Counted from the stretch's first letter, positions 34,298 to 45,018 are shown. The stretch: 64,000 nt of DNA from Rhizobium sp. R635 (GCF_002211285.1 NZ_LOKX01000017.1:1-64000); one strand, 5' to 3'. The notes: generated from the letters alone by a model not told the origin. Made by a program: numbers and translations.

Positions 34298-35177
34298 GAT
34301 GACCGCTTCCGTCACCGCGGCCCGGCCGCCATCGGACATTACCAAACGCAGCCTGCCGGCTTCGCTCCTCATCCACGCACTGCTGATCGCCGCCTCGCTT
34401 CTCATGCTCTATCCGCTTTTGTGGATGGTGTCGGCATCGGTCAGGCCGGAAAACGAGATCTTCTCGTCGACGTCGATCATTCCATCGTCGATCGACTTTT
34501 CTTCCTATCTGCGCGGCTGGACCGGGCTCGACGTCAGTTTCGGCCGGTTCTTCTGGAATTCGCTCGTCATTTCGCTGCTGGTGGTGACGGGCAATGTCGT
34601 CGCCTGCTCGCTGACGGCCTATGCCTTCGCGCGGCTGCGTTTCGCCGGCCGGAGCTTCTGGTTCGCGATCATGCTCGGCACGTTGATGATCCCCTATCAC
34701 GTGACGCTGATCCCGCAATATGTGCTCTTCCTCGATCTCGGCTGGGTAAACACGATCCTGCCGCTCGTCGTGCCGAAGTTCCTGGCAAGCGACGCCTTCT
34801 TCATCTTCTTGATGGTGCAGTTCTTCCGCGGCATCCCGCGTGAACTCGACGAGGCGGCGATGATGGATGGTTGCAGCGCCTGGCGCATCTATTGGAAGAT
34901 CATGCTGCCGCTGTCGCTGCCGGTGCTGGCGACCGCCGCTATCTTCTCCTTCATCTGGACCTGGGACGATTTCTTCGGTCCGCTGATCTATCTGAACGAC
35001 ATGAATACCTACACGATCCAGCTCGGCCTGCGCACCTTCGTGGATTCCACCAGCGCATCGGACTGGGGCGGCCTCTTCGCCATGTCGACCTTGACGCTCG
35101 TGCCGGTGTTCTTCTTCTTCCTGTTCTTCCAGCGCCTGCTGATCGAAGGCATCGCCACGACGGGCATGAAACGCTGA
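34290..35177 (+). CDS. ABC sugar permease (MalG/UgpE type), 295 aa
   Basis: Second membrane subunit of the importer. LLMLYPLLWMVSASVRPENE is the typical MalG-type start, and the EAA motif is DEAAMMDGCSAWRIYWKIML. The C-terminus FQRLLIEGIATTGMKR resembles the usual GLTAGAVKG-type end of this subfamily. It overlaps the preceding permease gene. Confidence 0.93.
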   Translation: MTEMTASVTAARPPSDITKRSLPASLLIHALLIAASLLMLYPLLWMVSASVRPENEIFSSTSIIPSSIDFSSYLRGWTGLDVSFGRFFWNSLVISLLVVTGNVVACSLTAYAFARLRFAGRSFWFAIMLGTLMIPYHVTLIPQYVLFLDLGWVNTILPLVVPKFLASDAFFIFLMVQFFRGIPRELDEAAMMDGCSAWRIYWKIMLPLSLPVLATAAIFSFIWTWDDFFGPLIYLNDMNTYTIQLGLRTFVDSTSASDWGGLFAMSTLTLVPVFFFFLFFQRLLIEGIATTGMKR

Positions 35178-35200
35178 TGGCGGCAATGGGAAAGAGTGAC

Positions 35201-36274
35201 ATGAGCATCAAGACGGTCGCGATCGTCGGCTGCGGCATCGGACGCTCCCACATCGTCGAAGGCTACTTGCCGCATTCCGACAAGTTCAAGGTCGCGGCGA
35301 TCTGTGACCTCAACGAACAGCGCCTGGCTGCGGTTGGAGACGAGTTCGGCATCGAACGCCGCACCACCTCTTTTGCGGAGCTCTTGGCCGACGACACGAT
35401 CGACATCATCGATATCTGCACCCCTCCCGGCATCCATCTGGAGCAGGTGGTCGCAGCCCTTGCCGCCGGCAAGCACGTCGTCTGCGAAAAGCCGCTGACG
35501 GGCTCGCTTGCCGGCGTCGATACGATCATGGAAGCGGAAAAGGGCGCCAAAGGCGTGCTGATGCCGATCTTCCAGTACCGCTACGGCGACGGCATCCAGA
35601 AGGCCAAGCGCATCATCGATGCCGGCATCGCCGGCAAGCCCTATACGGCGACTGTCGAAACCTTCTGGCTGCGCAAGCCCGAATATTACGCCGTGCCCTG
35701 GCGCGGCAAATGGGCGACGGAGCTCGGCGGCGTGCTCGTCACGCATGCGCTGCATCTGCACGACATGCTGATGCATCTGATGGGCCCGGCGGCAAGGGTC
35801 TTCGGCCGCGTCGCAACCCGCGTCAACGATATCGAGGTCGAGGACTGCGCTTCCGCCAGCCTGCTGATGGAAAACGGCGCCTTCGTCTCGCTGTCCTGCA
35901 CGCTCGGTTCGCAGGAGCAGATCAGCCGGCTGAGGCTGCATTTCGAAAACGTCACCTTCGAAAGCACGCATGAGCCCTATACGCCGGGCAAGGACCCCTG
36001 GAAGATCATCGCCGCCAATGACGACGTGCGGGAAAAGATCGACCGGGTGGTCGGCGACTGGCGGCCGGTCGCGCCGCGCTTCACCACTCAGATGGGCGAG
36101 TTCCATGCCTTCCTCAGCGGTGAGGGGCCGCTGCCGGTGACGACGAGGGATGCGCGCCGCGCGCTGGAACTCGTCACCGCCATCTACCAGTCTTCCGACA
36201 GCGGCGCCGAAGTGCCGCTGCCGGTCGGTCCCGACAGTCCGAAATACGCCGATTGGCGCGCAAGAACGAAGTAA
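35201..36274 (+). CDS. Gfo/Idh/MocA-family oxidoreductase, 357 aa
   Basis: Rossmann motif VAIVGCGIGRSHIVEGY at the N-terminus, family motif VVCEKPLTGSLAGVD, and a substrate domain with LVTHALHLHDMLMHLMG. Encoded inside the ABC importer operon between permease and ATPase, so it most likely acts on the imported sugar or its derivative. The start at 35201 (MSIKTVAIVG) follows GGGAAAGAG. In-frame ATGs at 35177 and 35186 are possible, the first overlapping the permease stop. Confidence 0.88.
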   Translation: MSIKTVAIVGCGIGRSHIVEGYLPHSDKFKVAAICDLNEQRLAAVGDEFGIERRTTSFAELLADDTIDIIDICTPPGIHLEQVVAALAAGKHVVCEKPLTGSLAGVDTIMEAEKGAKGVLMPIFQYRYGDGIQKAKRIIDAGIAGKPYTATVETFWLRKPEYYAVPWRGKWATELGGVLVTHALHLHDMLMHLMGPAARVFGRVATRVNDIEVEDCASASLLMENGAFVSLSCTLGSQEQISRLRLHFENVTFESTHEPYTPGKDPWKIIAANDDVREKIDRVVGDWRPVAPRFTTQMGEFHAFLSGEGPLPVTTRDARRALELVTAIYQSSDSGAEVPLPVGPDSPKYADWRARTK

Positions 36275-36300
36275 CCTGTAAAAGAGAGGGTTTTGAGAAG

Positions 36301-37377
<1,077 letters not shown>

Positions 37378-37408
37378 CAGCCCTGCTTGACAGCCGATCC
37401 TCCTCTGT

Positions 37409-37428
37409 CCCATCATTTCGGTGATGGG
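37409..37428 (+). promoter_or_regulatory. hairpin between ATPase and kinase genes
   Basis: CCCATCA (37409-37415) and TGATGGG (37422-37428) form a 7-bp stem with loop TTTCGG. No T run follows, and GAGGGGG, the ribosome-binding site of the next gene, comes two bases later. It may be a processing or stabilising element rather than a terminator. Confidence 0.4.
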
Positions 37429-37442
37429 CGAGGGGGATAAGC

Positions 37443-38318
37443 ATGACGCCTGAGGATAGGATTCATGCGCTTGGCATCTGGCAGGGCCCGATCGACATTT
37501 CGCCGATAACAGGCGGCATCACCAACAGGAATTATCTGGTCAGCGATGCGGTCGCGCGCTGCGTGGTCAGGCTCGGCACCGATATTCCGATCCACCACAT
37601 CAGCCGGCAGAACGAGCTTGCCGCAAGTTATGCCGCCCATGCGGCGGGCATATCGCCCGCCGTCATCCATCATTCGCCCGGCGTACTGGTGCTCGAATAT
37701 ATCGAGGCGAGGGCGCTTTCGCCGGACGACATCAGGGCGCCGGAGATGCTTTCCCGCGTCATCCCGCTGGTGCGCGCCTGCCATCGCGATATCGCCCGGT
37801 ATTTCCGCGGCCCGGCGATGATCTTCTGGGTCTTCCACGTCATCCGCGATTATGCCGCCAGCCTGAAGGCATCCGGAAGCGCCTATCTTTCCCTGCTGCC
37901 GGAACTGATCGATAGGGCCGAGATGCTGGAACAGGCGGCAGGACCTTTCGAGATCGCCTTCGGCCACAACGACCTGCTCGCCGCCAATTTTCTCGACGAC
38001 GGCAAGCGGCTTTGGCTGATCGACTGGGACTATGCCGGCTTCAACACGCCGCTGTTCGATCTCGGCGGACTGGCCTCCAACAACGAGTTTTCGCAAGCGG
38101 CCGAGCGCGCCATGCTGGAAACCTATTTCGAGCGGCCGCTGACATCAGATCTTGTCAGGCGTTACGACGCGATGAAATGCGCTTCGCTGCTGCGCGAGGC
38201 GCTCTGGAGCATGATTTCGGAAATCCATTCCACCATCGATTTCGATTATGCCGCCTATACGGCCGAAAATCTCGCGCGCTTCGAGCGCGCCTATCAAGCC
38301 TTTGAACAGGATCGATAA
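37443..38318 (+). CDS. choline/ethanolamine-kinase-like phosphotransferase (APH fold), 291 aa
   Basis: The protein kinase-like APH fold is shown by GITNRNYLV (nucleotide loop), GHNDLLAANFL (catalytic HxDxxxxN type) and LWLIDWDYAGFNTPLFDL (metal-binding Asp). It phosphorylates a small molecule, perhaps choline, ethanolamine or a sugar amine; the substrate is unknown. The stop overlaps none of the next gene but lies directly before it (the ATG follows immediately), so the two are co-translated. Confidence 0.82.
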   Translation: MTPEDRIHALGIWQGPIDISPITGGITNRNYLVSDAVARCVVRLGTDIPIHHISRQNELAASYAAHAAGISPAVIHHSPGVLVLEYIEARALSPDDIRAPEMLSRVIPLVRACHRDIARYFRGPAMIFWVFHVIRDYAASLKASGSAYLSLLPELIDRAEMLEQAAGPFEIAFGHNDLLAANFLDDGKRLWLIDWDYAGFNTPLFDLGGLASNNEFSQAAERAMLETYFERPLTSDLVRRYDAMKCASLLREALWSMISEIHSTIDFDYAAYTAENLARFERAYQAFEQDR

Positions 38319-40769
38319 ATGACGAGACAATTACCGAAGACGGCAAAAGCCGTGGTCATCGGCGGCGGCATCATCGGCTGCTCGACAGCCTATCATCTCG
38401 GCAAGCTCGGCTGGACCAATACCGTGCTGCTCGAACGCAAGAAGCTGACCTCAGGCACGACCTTCCATGCCGCCGGCCTGGTCGGCCAGCTGCGCACCAG
38501 CGCCAACATCACCCAGCTGCTCGGTTACTCCGTCGATCTCTACAAGCGGCTGGAAGAGGAAACCGGCCTCGGCACCGGCTGGAAGATGAATGGCGGCCTG
38601 CGGCTTGCCTGCAACGAGGAGCGCTGGACGGAAGTCAAACGCCAGGCGACCACGGCCCAATCCTTCGGCCTCGAAATGCAGTTGCTGACGCCGCAGGAGG
38701 CTTTCGATCTCTGGCCGCTGATGACGATTGACGATCTCGTCGGCGCCGCCTTCCTTCCCACGGACGGTCAGGCCAACCCTTCCGACATCACCCAGGCGCT
38801 GGCGAAAGGCGCGCGAATGTCCGGTGTTTCGATCTTCGAGGATACCGAAGTCCTCGATCTCGAAATCGACAAGGGAAAGATCCGCGCCGTCATCACCGCT
38901 GAGGGGCGCATCGAATGCGAGCGCGTCATCGTCTGTGCCGGCCAGTGGACGCGCGCCTTCGCCGCCCGTTTCGGTGTCAACGTGCCGCTGGTCTCCGTCG
39001 AGCATCAATACATCATCACCGAATCCTTCGGTGTGCCCTCTAACTTGCCGACGCTGCGCGATCCCGATCGCCTGACCTATTACAAGGAGGAGGTCGGCGG
39101 CATCGTCATGGGCGGTTACGAGCCGAACCCGATTGCCTGGGCGGAGAAAGGCATTCCCGAAGGTTTTCACTACACGCTGCTGGACAGCAATTTCGACCAT
39201 TTCGAGCAGATCATGGAACAGGCGCTCGGGCGCGTTCCGGCGCTGGAGAATGTCGGCGTCAAGCAGCTCTTGAACGGCCCGGAAAGCTTCACGCCCGATG
39301 GCAATTTCATTCTCGGCGAGGCGCCGGAACTCAAGAATTTCTTCGTCGGCGCCGGCTTCAACGCCTTCGGCATCGCGTCCGCCGGCGGCGCAGGCATGGC
39401 GCTTGCCGAATGGGTGACGAAGGGAGAGCCGCCCTACGATCTCTGGCCGGTCGACATTCGCCGCTTCGGACGTCCGCATTTCGATACCGACTGGGTGCGC
39501 ACCCGCACGCTCGAAGCCTATGGCAAACATTACACGCTGGCCTTTCCCTTCGAGGAATATGCGAGCGGCCGCCCCTGCCGCAAGTCGCCGCTCTATGACC
39601 GGCTGAAGGCGCAGGGCGCCTGTTTCGGTGAAAAGCTCGGCTGGGAGCGGCCGAACTGGTTCGCCGATCTCTTCGCCAATGAGGAGCCGAAGGATATTTA
39701 CAGCTACGCCAGACAGAACTGGTTCGAGGCGGTCGGCCGCGAGCACAAGGCGGTGCGTGAGGCGGCGGTCATCTTCGACCAGACCTCGTTCGCCAAATTC
39801 GTGCTGAAGGGCAGGGATGCCGAGGCGGCGCTCTCCTGGATCGCTTCCAACGACGTCGCAAAACCGGTGGGCTCGCTCATCTACACCCAGATGCTGAACG
39901 ACAAGGGCGGCATCGAATGCGATCTGACCGTCGCCCGCATCGCCGAGGACGAATATTACATCGTCACCGGCACCGGTTTCGCCACCCATGATTTCAATTG
40001 GATCGCACGCAATATTCCGGCGGACATGCATGCCGAACTGGTCGACGTCACCTCAGCCTATTGCGTGTTGTCGCTGATGGGACCGAACTCCCGCGCCGTG
40101 CTGGAAAGGGTGACGGGCAGCGATGTTTCGAACGCGGCATTCCCCTTCGGCCAGGTGAGAACCATCGGCATATCGGGCTGCCCGGTGCGGGCGCTGCGCA
40201 TCACCTATGTCGGCGAACTCGGCTACGAACTGCACGTCCCCATCGAATATGCGACCACGGTCTATGACGTGCTGATGGCCGCCGGCGGCGAGTTCGGCCT
40301 CATCAATGCCGGCTACCGCGCCATCGAGAGCTGCCGCCTGGAAAAGGGCTATCGCGCCTGGGGCTCCGATATCGGCCCCGACCATACGCCTGTCGAGGCC
40401 GGTCTCGGCTGGGCGGTGAAGACGCGCAAGAAAATTCCCTTCCGCGGCCGCGAGGCGATCGAGCGGCAGCTTGCGGGCGGCGTGAAGAAGCGCCTTGCCT
40501 GCTTCGTTCCCGATGATCCCGATACCGTGCTGCTCGGCCGCGAAACGATCTATCGCGACGGCAAACGTGTCGGCTGGCTCTCGAGCGGCGGCTTCGGTTA
40601 TACGGCGGGCAAGGCGATCGGTTACGGCTACATCCGCAACGCCGATGGCGTCACGGAGGATTTTGTTCTCTCCGGCGCCTATGAGCTCGACGTCGCCAGG
40701 GAGCGTATCCCTTGCAAGGTCTCGCTGGCGCCGCTCTACGATCCCGACATGTTGCGGGTGAAGGGCTGA
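38319..40769 (+). CDS. FAD-dependent dimethylglycine/sarcosine dehydrogenase-like protein with GcvT domain, 816 aa
   Basis: An N-terminal DAO domain has dinucleotide motif VVIGGGIIGCSTAYHLGKLG (G15, G17, G20). It is followed by TSGTTFHAAGLVG, where H50 is at the place of the covalent flavin His in the dimethylglycine dehydrogenase family. A middle FAO_M-type linker precedes the GcvT-like folate-binding domain (about 430-700; IFDQTSFAKFVLKG, LMGPNSRAVL, GELGYELHVP) and GcvT_C (about 710-800). The family oxidatively demethylates N-methyl glycines with tetrahydrofolate as acceptor. Its pairing with a choline-kinase-like gene hints at methylated amine catabolism, but the substrate is open. Confidence 0.85.
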   Translation: MTRQLPKTAKAVVIGGGIIGCSTAYHLGKLGWTNTVLLERKKLTSGTTFHAAGLVGQLRTSANITQLLGYSVDLYKRLEEETGLGTGWKMNGGLRLACNEERWTEVKRQATTAQSFGLEMQLLTPQEAFDLWPLMTIDDLVGAAFLPTDGQANPSDITQALAKGARMSGVSIFEDTEVLDLEIDKGKIRAVITAEGRIECERVIVCAGQWTRAFAARFGVNVPLVSVEHQYIITESFGVPSNLPTLRDPDRLTYYKEEVGGIVMGGYEPNPIAWAEKGIPEGFHYTLLDSNFDHFEQIMEQALGRVPALENVGVKQLLNGPESFTPDGNFILGEAPELKNFFVGAGFNAFGIASAGGAGMALAEWVTKGEPPYDLWPVDIRRFGRPHFDTDWVRTRTLEAYGKHYTLAFPFEEYASGRPCRKSPLYDRLKAQGACFGEKLGWERPNWFADLFANEEPKDIYSYARQNWFEAVGREHKAVREAAVIFDQTSFAKFVLKGRDAEAALSWIASNDVAKPVGSLIYTQMLNDKGGIECDLTVARIAEDEYYIVTGTGFATHDFNWIARNIPADMHAELVDVTSAYCVLSLMGPNSRAVLERVTGSDVSNAAFPFGQVRTIGISGCPVRALRITYVGELGYELHVPIEYATTVYDVLMAAGGEFGLINAGYRAIESCRLEKGYRAWGSDIGPDHTPVEAGLGWAVKTRKKIPFRGREAIERQLAGGVKKRLACFVPDDPDTVLLGRETIYRDGKRVGWLSSGGFGYTAGKAIGYGYIRNADGVTEDFVLSGAYELDVARERIPCKVSLAPLYDPDMLRVKG

Positions 40770-40787
40770 TGACGCAAAGTGACGAAA

Positions 40788-40820
40788 AGAGAGGGCGTAC
40801 CGTGTGGCACCCCCCTCTCT
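40788..40820 (-). terminator. terminator of the uxaC-uxuB operon
   Basis: AGAGAGGG (40788-40795) pairs with CCCTCTCT (40813-40820) across a 17-base loop. Read on the minus strand it is followed by TTTTCGTC. It lies between convergent genes and may work in both directions. Confidence 0.5.
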
Positions 40821-40844
40821 TCTGCTGAAGAAAAGATCAAGCTC

Positions 40845-42302
40845 TCAAAACAGCGGCAACCGATCGTCCTGGATCAGAATCTCCAGCTTGTCCGATACAT
40901 CCTGCGTCCACGCCCGATGTCCTGTCAAAGCTGACGGGAAAAGTCCCGGAAGGGTGAAAAGCGCGGCCGAGAGCGCCGGGCCGGTGCGGGGTACATCGGC
41001 GATGAGGGCGGCGATTTCCTGAGCGCGGGGATCGCGCAGTTCGTAGCGTTCGCCATTGCCGTGTTCGCCGATCGCATAGCGCATCCATGCCGCGACGGCG
41101 ATCGCATAGGTCTCCGCCCGGTCGCCATGGGCCAGCGCTTCGCATGCCGGCTCCAGCAGCCGCTGCGGCAGCTTTTGCGTGCCGTCCATGGCGATCTGGT
41201 AGGTGCGGTGCGCGATCGCCTTATTTGCAAAGCGTGCTATCAATTCATTGGCGTATTCATCGAGATCGATGCCCGGCACGGCATCGAGCGTTCTCGCGGC
41301 CGCGTGCATGTGGCGGTAGGCCAGGGCGGCAAGGGCCGCATCGTCCATCACGTCACGGATGAATTCATAGCCGCCGATATAACCGAGATAGGCAAGCAGC
41401 GAATGGGCTCCGTTCAGCATCCTGAGCTTCATCTTTTCGTAAGCCGAGACGTCCTCGACCATCAGCGCGCCGCGCACTTTTTCCCAGGCCGGCCGGCCAT
41501 TGACGAAATGATCTTCGATGACCCATTGCGTAAAGGGCTCCGTCTCGATCGCCGCCATGTCGCTGCGTCCGGTCAGCCGTTCGGCGTCGGCATAGGTCGC
41601 TTCGGTGCTTGCGGGCGTGATGCGGTCGACCATCGTCGACGGGAAGGGCACATTCGTCTCGATCCAGCGATGCAGGTCGGCATCGATGCGGGAGGTGAAT
41701 TCCAGCACGAGGCGCTTCAGCACCGCGCCGTTGCTCGGCAGGTTGTCGCAACTGAGCGGCGTGAAGGGCGCGACACCCTTCTGCCGGCGGCGTGCGAGGC
41801 CCTCGACGAGATAGCCGATGACACCGCGCGGCGCATGCCGGTTGGCGAGGTCGGCGACGATATCGGGATGTTTGAGGTCGAGGCCGCCCGTTGCGGGATC
41901 GAAACCATAGGCCTTTTCCGTCACCGTCATGCTGACGATGCGGATAGCAGGGTCTTCGAGCCGCGCCAGCAGGCCGGCCGGATCGCGCGGCGCCACATGC
42001 GCCTTCAGGATCGAGCCGACCACCTCGGCCGCCGTGCCCGCGCTGTCGCGGATCAGCATCGTGTAGAGCCCGTTCTGGGCGGAGAGATTGTCCGCGACAT
42101 CGGGCGTGCGCAGGCTCGCCACCTCGATGCCCCAGTCGCCGCCCGCGGCTGCGAGCGCAGCATCCGTGAAGGGCGCGAAATGGGCGCGGAAGAAGGCGCC
42201 CGGGCCGAGATGCAGGATGCCGGCCTTCAGCGCATTCCGATCATAGGCGGGAAGCTTCGCCGTCGGCGCAAGGCCGGTCACGTTCTGCAGTCTGTCGCTC
42301 AC
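40845..42302 (-). CDS. uxuB: mannitol dehydrogenase-family protein, probable fructuronate reductase, 485 aa
   Basis: A polyol-specific long-chain dehydrogenase: GILHLGPGAFFRAHFAPF at the N-terminus, SMTVTEKAYGF, LSCDNLPSNGAVL, and the catalytic region KMKLRMLNGAHSLLAYLGYI with Lys. Length matches mannitol 2-dehydrogenase and D-mannonate oxidoreductase (UxuB). Coupling to uxaC makes fructuronate reduction to mannonate the likely step. It starts with GTG overlapping the uxaC stop (GTGA). Confidence 0.85.
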   Translation of the reverse strand: MSDRLQNVTGLAPTAKLPAYDRNALKAGILHLGPGAFFRAHFAPFTDAALAAAGGDWGIEVASLRTPDVADNLSAQNGLYTMLIRDSAGTAAEVVGSILKAHVAPRDPAGLLARLEDPAIRIVSMTVTEKAYGFDPATGGLDLKHPDIVADLANRHAPRGVIGYLVEGLARRRQKGVAPFTPLSCDNLPSNGAVLKRLVLEFTSRIDADLHRWIETNVPFPSTMVDRITPASTEATYADAERLTGRSDMAAIETEPFTQWVIEDHFVNGRPAWEKVRGALMVEDVSAYEKMKLRMLNGAHSLLAYLGYIGGYEFIRDVMDDAALAALAYRHMHAAARTLDAVPGIDLDEYANELIARFANKAIAHRTYQIAMDGTQKLPQRLLEPACEALAHGDRAETYAIAVAAWMRYAIGEHGNGERYELRDPRAQEIAALIADVPRTGPALSAALFTLPGLFPSALTGHRAWTQDVSDKLEILIQDDRLPLF

Positions 42303-43714
42303 AGCTTGTAGGCCTTCTTTGCATTGTCATAGGAGAGTTCGCGCGCGACGATCTCGGCTTCCTCTAGGGAAATCCGGTGCTCGGCGGCGAGCTGCGCCAG
42401 GAAGCGGCAGACTTCGCGCCGCCAGACGTCGTGGCGGGCAGGAATGGACAGCAACGCGCGCGTATCGTCGTTGAACCCGGCGAGATTGGCAAAACCGGCC
42501 GTCTCCACCACCTGGTCGAGATAGCGGCGGATGCCGAGCGGGCTGTCATGGAACCACCAGGGCGGTCCGACCATCAGGCAGGGCCAGTGGCCGGCCATCG
42601 GCGCGAGTTCCCGGGCATAGGTCGTCTCGTCGAGCGTGAAGAGCAGGATGCGCAGGCCCGGCGCATGGCCGTATCTGGAAAGCAGCGCATTCAGGCCGCC
42701 GACCCAGTCCGTGCGTGTCGGGATATCGGCGCCCATATTGGGGCCGCGGGTCGCAAAGAGCCCGCTGTCGGTATTGCGCCTCGATCCGGCATGGATCTGC
42801 ATCACCATGCCGTCCTCTGCCGAAAGGCCGGCCATTTCGGTCATCATCTGGCCGCGGAAAAGCTCTGCGTCGGCAGTCGAAAGCGGTCCTTTCAGCGCCT
42901 TGTCGAGCAATGCCTGCTTTTCGGCAAGCGGCAGGTCTGCGGTAAAGGCCGTGGGTACGCCGTGATCGGTCGCGGTCGCGCCGAACTGGCGGAAATAGGC
43001 GCGCCGGCGCCGATGCGCCTCGATCAGGCCGTCCCAGCGGGTCACGTCAGCGCCGGTGATCTCTCCGAACTTGACGAGATTGTCGCGGAAGCCGACGGCA
43101 TCGGGATCGGTGACGCTGTCCGGCCGGTAGGTCGTGCGCACCTTGCCGATCCAGCCATCGGCAGCCATCTTCTGGTGATGGACGAGCGGGTCGAGCGCGC
43201 CTTCGGTGGTCGCGATCGTTTCGATGCCGAATCGCTGATGCAGCGCCCGCGGGCGGAATTCGGGAAGGGCGAGCTGGGCGTTGATGTGGTCGTAGAGCGC
43301 GTCGGCATTGTCCGATGTCAGCGGCTCGGTGCAGCCGAGCACGGCCGACATCGCGTGGTCGACCCAGAGGCTCGAAGGCGTTCCACGGAAGAGGTGATAA
43401 TGCGCGGCAAAGGCCCGCCAGATCGCCCGCCCCTCAGCCACCGGCTTACCGTCGAGCCTGGGAACGCCGAGCTCGTCCAATGTCACGCCGACGCTGTGCA
43501 GCATGCGGAAGAGATAGTGATCGGGAATGACCAGCAGGGAAGCCGCATCTTCGAAGGGCTTATCGTCGGCGAACCATGAGGGTTCGGTATGCCCATGCGG
43601 GCTGACGATCGGAAGACCGCGCACCGTCTCGTAGAGGTCTCGCGCGATGGTCCGTATTGCCGGGTCGGCCGGAAAGAGCCGGTCCGGATGAAGAAAGCCG
43701 TTCCCTAGATCCAT
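42299..43714 (-). CDS. uxaC: glucuronate isomerase, 471 aa
   Basis: First step of bacterial hexuronate catabolism, converting D-glucuronate to fructuronate or galacturonate to tagaturonate. UxaC signatures are LPIVSPHGHTEPSWFADD near the N-terminus (metal His pair), MQIHAGSRRNTDSGLFATRG, ARELAPMAGHWPCLMVGPPW, and GFNDDTRALLSIPARHDVWRR. Full family length. It is followed by uxuB with an overlapping start. The product, mannonate, would next need UxuA, which is not in the window. Confidence 0.95.
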   Translation of the reverse strand: MDLGNGFLHPDRLFPADPAIRTIARDLYETVRGLPIVSPHGHTEPSWFADDKPFEDAASLLVIPDHYLFRMLHSVGVTLDELGVPRLDGKPVAEGRAIWRAFAAHYHLFRGTPSSLWVDHAMSAVLGCTEPLTSDNADALYDHINAQLALPEFRPRALHQRFGIETIATTEGALDPLVHHQKMAADGWIGKVRTTYRPDSVTDPDAVGFRDNLVKFGEITGADVTRWDGLIEAHRRRRAYFRQFGATATDHGVPTAFTADLPLAEKQALLDKALKGPLSTADAELFRGQMMTEMAGLSAEDGMVMQIHAGSRRNTDSGLFATRGPNMGADIPTRTDWVGGLNALLSRYGHAPGLRILLFTLDETTYARELAPMAGHWPCLMVGPPWWFHDSPLGIRRYLDQVVETAGFANLAGFNDDTRALLSIPARHDVWRREVCRFLAQLAAEHRISLEEAEIVARELSYDNAKKAYKL

Positions 43715-43881
43715 CAGTATTCCTCCCTGATGGATAAGGGCCTATCCCACAACATCAGGCGCGGCAAGGTCTTTCAGTAACCAGATGGTGCATTTTGCGC
43801 GGGCCTCGAAAGCATTGACGCGGCGACCTATTTCCGGTTTGGGAGAACCATCTGTTCTGCCGTTCCGACGAAGGAGGATCG

Positions 43882-44091
43882 ATGTCCGAGGAGACGCACC
43901 GCATCACCCGGCTGGAGGAAATGCTGGCCCACCAGGCAAAGACGATCGAGGAGCTTTCCGATCAGCTCGCCGAGCAATGGAAAATCGTGGAGCAGATGCG
44001 CACCAAGCTCGATCGCTTGACCGAACGCTTCCTGTCGCTCGAGGAGCAGTCGCTGGAAGCCCCGGCGATCACCCGCCCGCCGCATTATTGA
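43882..44091 (+). CDS. slyX: SlyX family protein, 69 aa
   Basis: A small coiled-coil protein: ITRLEEMLAHQAKTIEELSDQLAEQWK matches the heptad pattern of SlyX, and it ends with PAITRPPHY, close to the conserved PPHY terminus of the family. GAAGGAGG lies five bases upstream of the ATG. The molecular function of SlyX is not established. Confidence 0.9.
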   Translation: MSEETHRITRLEEMLAHQAKTIEELSDQLAEQWKIVEQMRTKLDRLTERFLSLEEQSLEAPAITRPPHY

Positions 44092-44234
44092 CACGCGCAG
44101 GAATGCCGCCTGTTAAAATGCTGGAGCGTGCGTCCCGTGAGGGCTCGCGGCGTTCGAGCGGCCGGAAAGCGGTTTCGCATTTTGCGCCTTTGCGCTATAG
44201 CGCCAGGGGAAGCATTCGAACGAAAGACAGTCTC

Positions 44235-44861
44235 ATGGCGGCCACCATACGTTATCACGAAGGCGATATCTCCGCGGCCGATGCCGCCCGTTATACCGGC
44301 GCGGTCGCGATCGACACCGAAACGCTCGGCCTGGTGCCGCGGCGTGACCGGCTCTGCGTCGTCCAGCTGTCGCCGGGTGACGGCACCGCCGATGTCATCC
44401 GCATCGCTGCCGGCCAGAAAGAGGCCCCCAATCTCGTCGCCCTGCTCGAAGATCCCACCCATCAGAAGATCTTCCATTACGGCCGCTTCGATATCGCCGT
44501 GCTCTTCCATACTTTCGGCGTCACGACGACGCCGGTCTTCTGCACCAAGATCGCCTCGCGGCTCAGCCGGACCTATACGGATCGGCACGGCCTCAAGGAC
44601 AATCTCAAGGAGATGCTCGACGTCGATATTTCCAAGGCGCAGCAATCCTCCGACTGGGCGGCCGAGACGCTGTCTCCGGCGCAGCTCGAATATGCCGCTT
44701 CCGACGTGCTTTATCTGCACGCCCTGCGCGACAAGCTGACGGCACGGCTGATCCGCGACGGCCGGTTCGAGCATGCCACGGCCTGCTTCGAGTTCCTGCC
44801 GACCCGCGCCAAGCTCGACCTGCTCGGCTGGGAAGAGGCCGATATCTTCGCCCACAGCTGA
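44235..44861 (+). CDS. rnd: ribonuclease D-type 3'-5' exonuclease, 208 aa
   Basis: A DEDDy exonuclease domain only: AIDTETLGL (D27, E29), FHYGRFDIAVL (third Asp), and EYAASDVLYLHALRD (Tyr and fourth Asp). It lacks the HRDC domains of E. coli RNase D (about 375 aa), as is common in Alphaproteobacteria. It would trim 3' ends of tRNA precursors or other RNAs. The frame is open from 43785, but ATG 44235 fits the domain start; no strong ribosome-binding site is seen. Confidence 0.88.
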   Translation: MAATIRYHEGDISAADAARYTGAVAIDTETLGLVPRRDRLCVVQLSPGDGTADVIRIAAGQKEAPNLVALLEDPTHQKIFHYGRFDIAVLFHTFGVTTTPVFCTKIASRLSRTYTDRHGLKDNLKEMLDVDISKAQQSSDWAAETLSPAQLEYAASDVLYLHALRDKLTARLIRDGRFEHATACFEFLPTRAKLDLLGWEEADIFAHS

Positions 44862-45018
44862 GCGAATTGCCTTTCTGCCTGCTGACGATCGCCGTGGATG
44901 TGCCCGTCCGCGGCTGTTAGCGTTTCGTTAAGGTGTCTTTATTAAAATTCATTTTAATTTTTATGCATTCGTTGACGCCGGAATTGCGTCATGCGGACAG
45001 GAGGATCTGCGGGGATGC

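Noticed and set aside
38451..40031. 526-codon minus-strand frame
   Set aside because: It is a shadow of the DMGDH-like gene.
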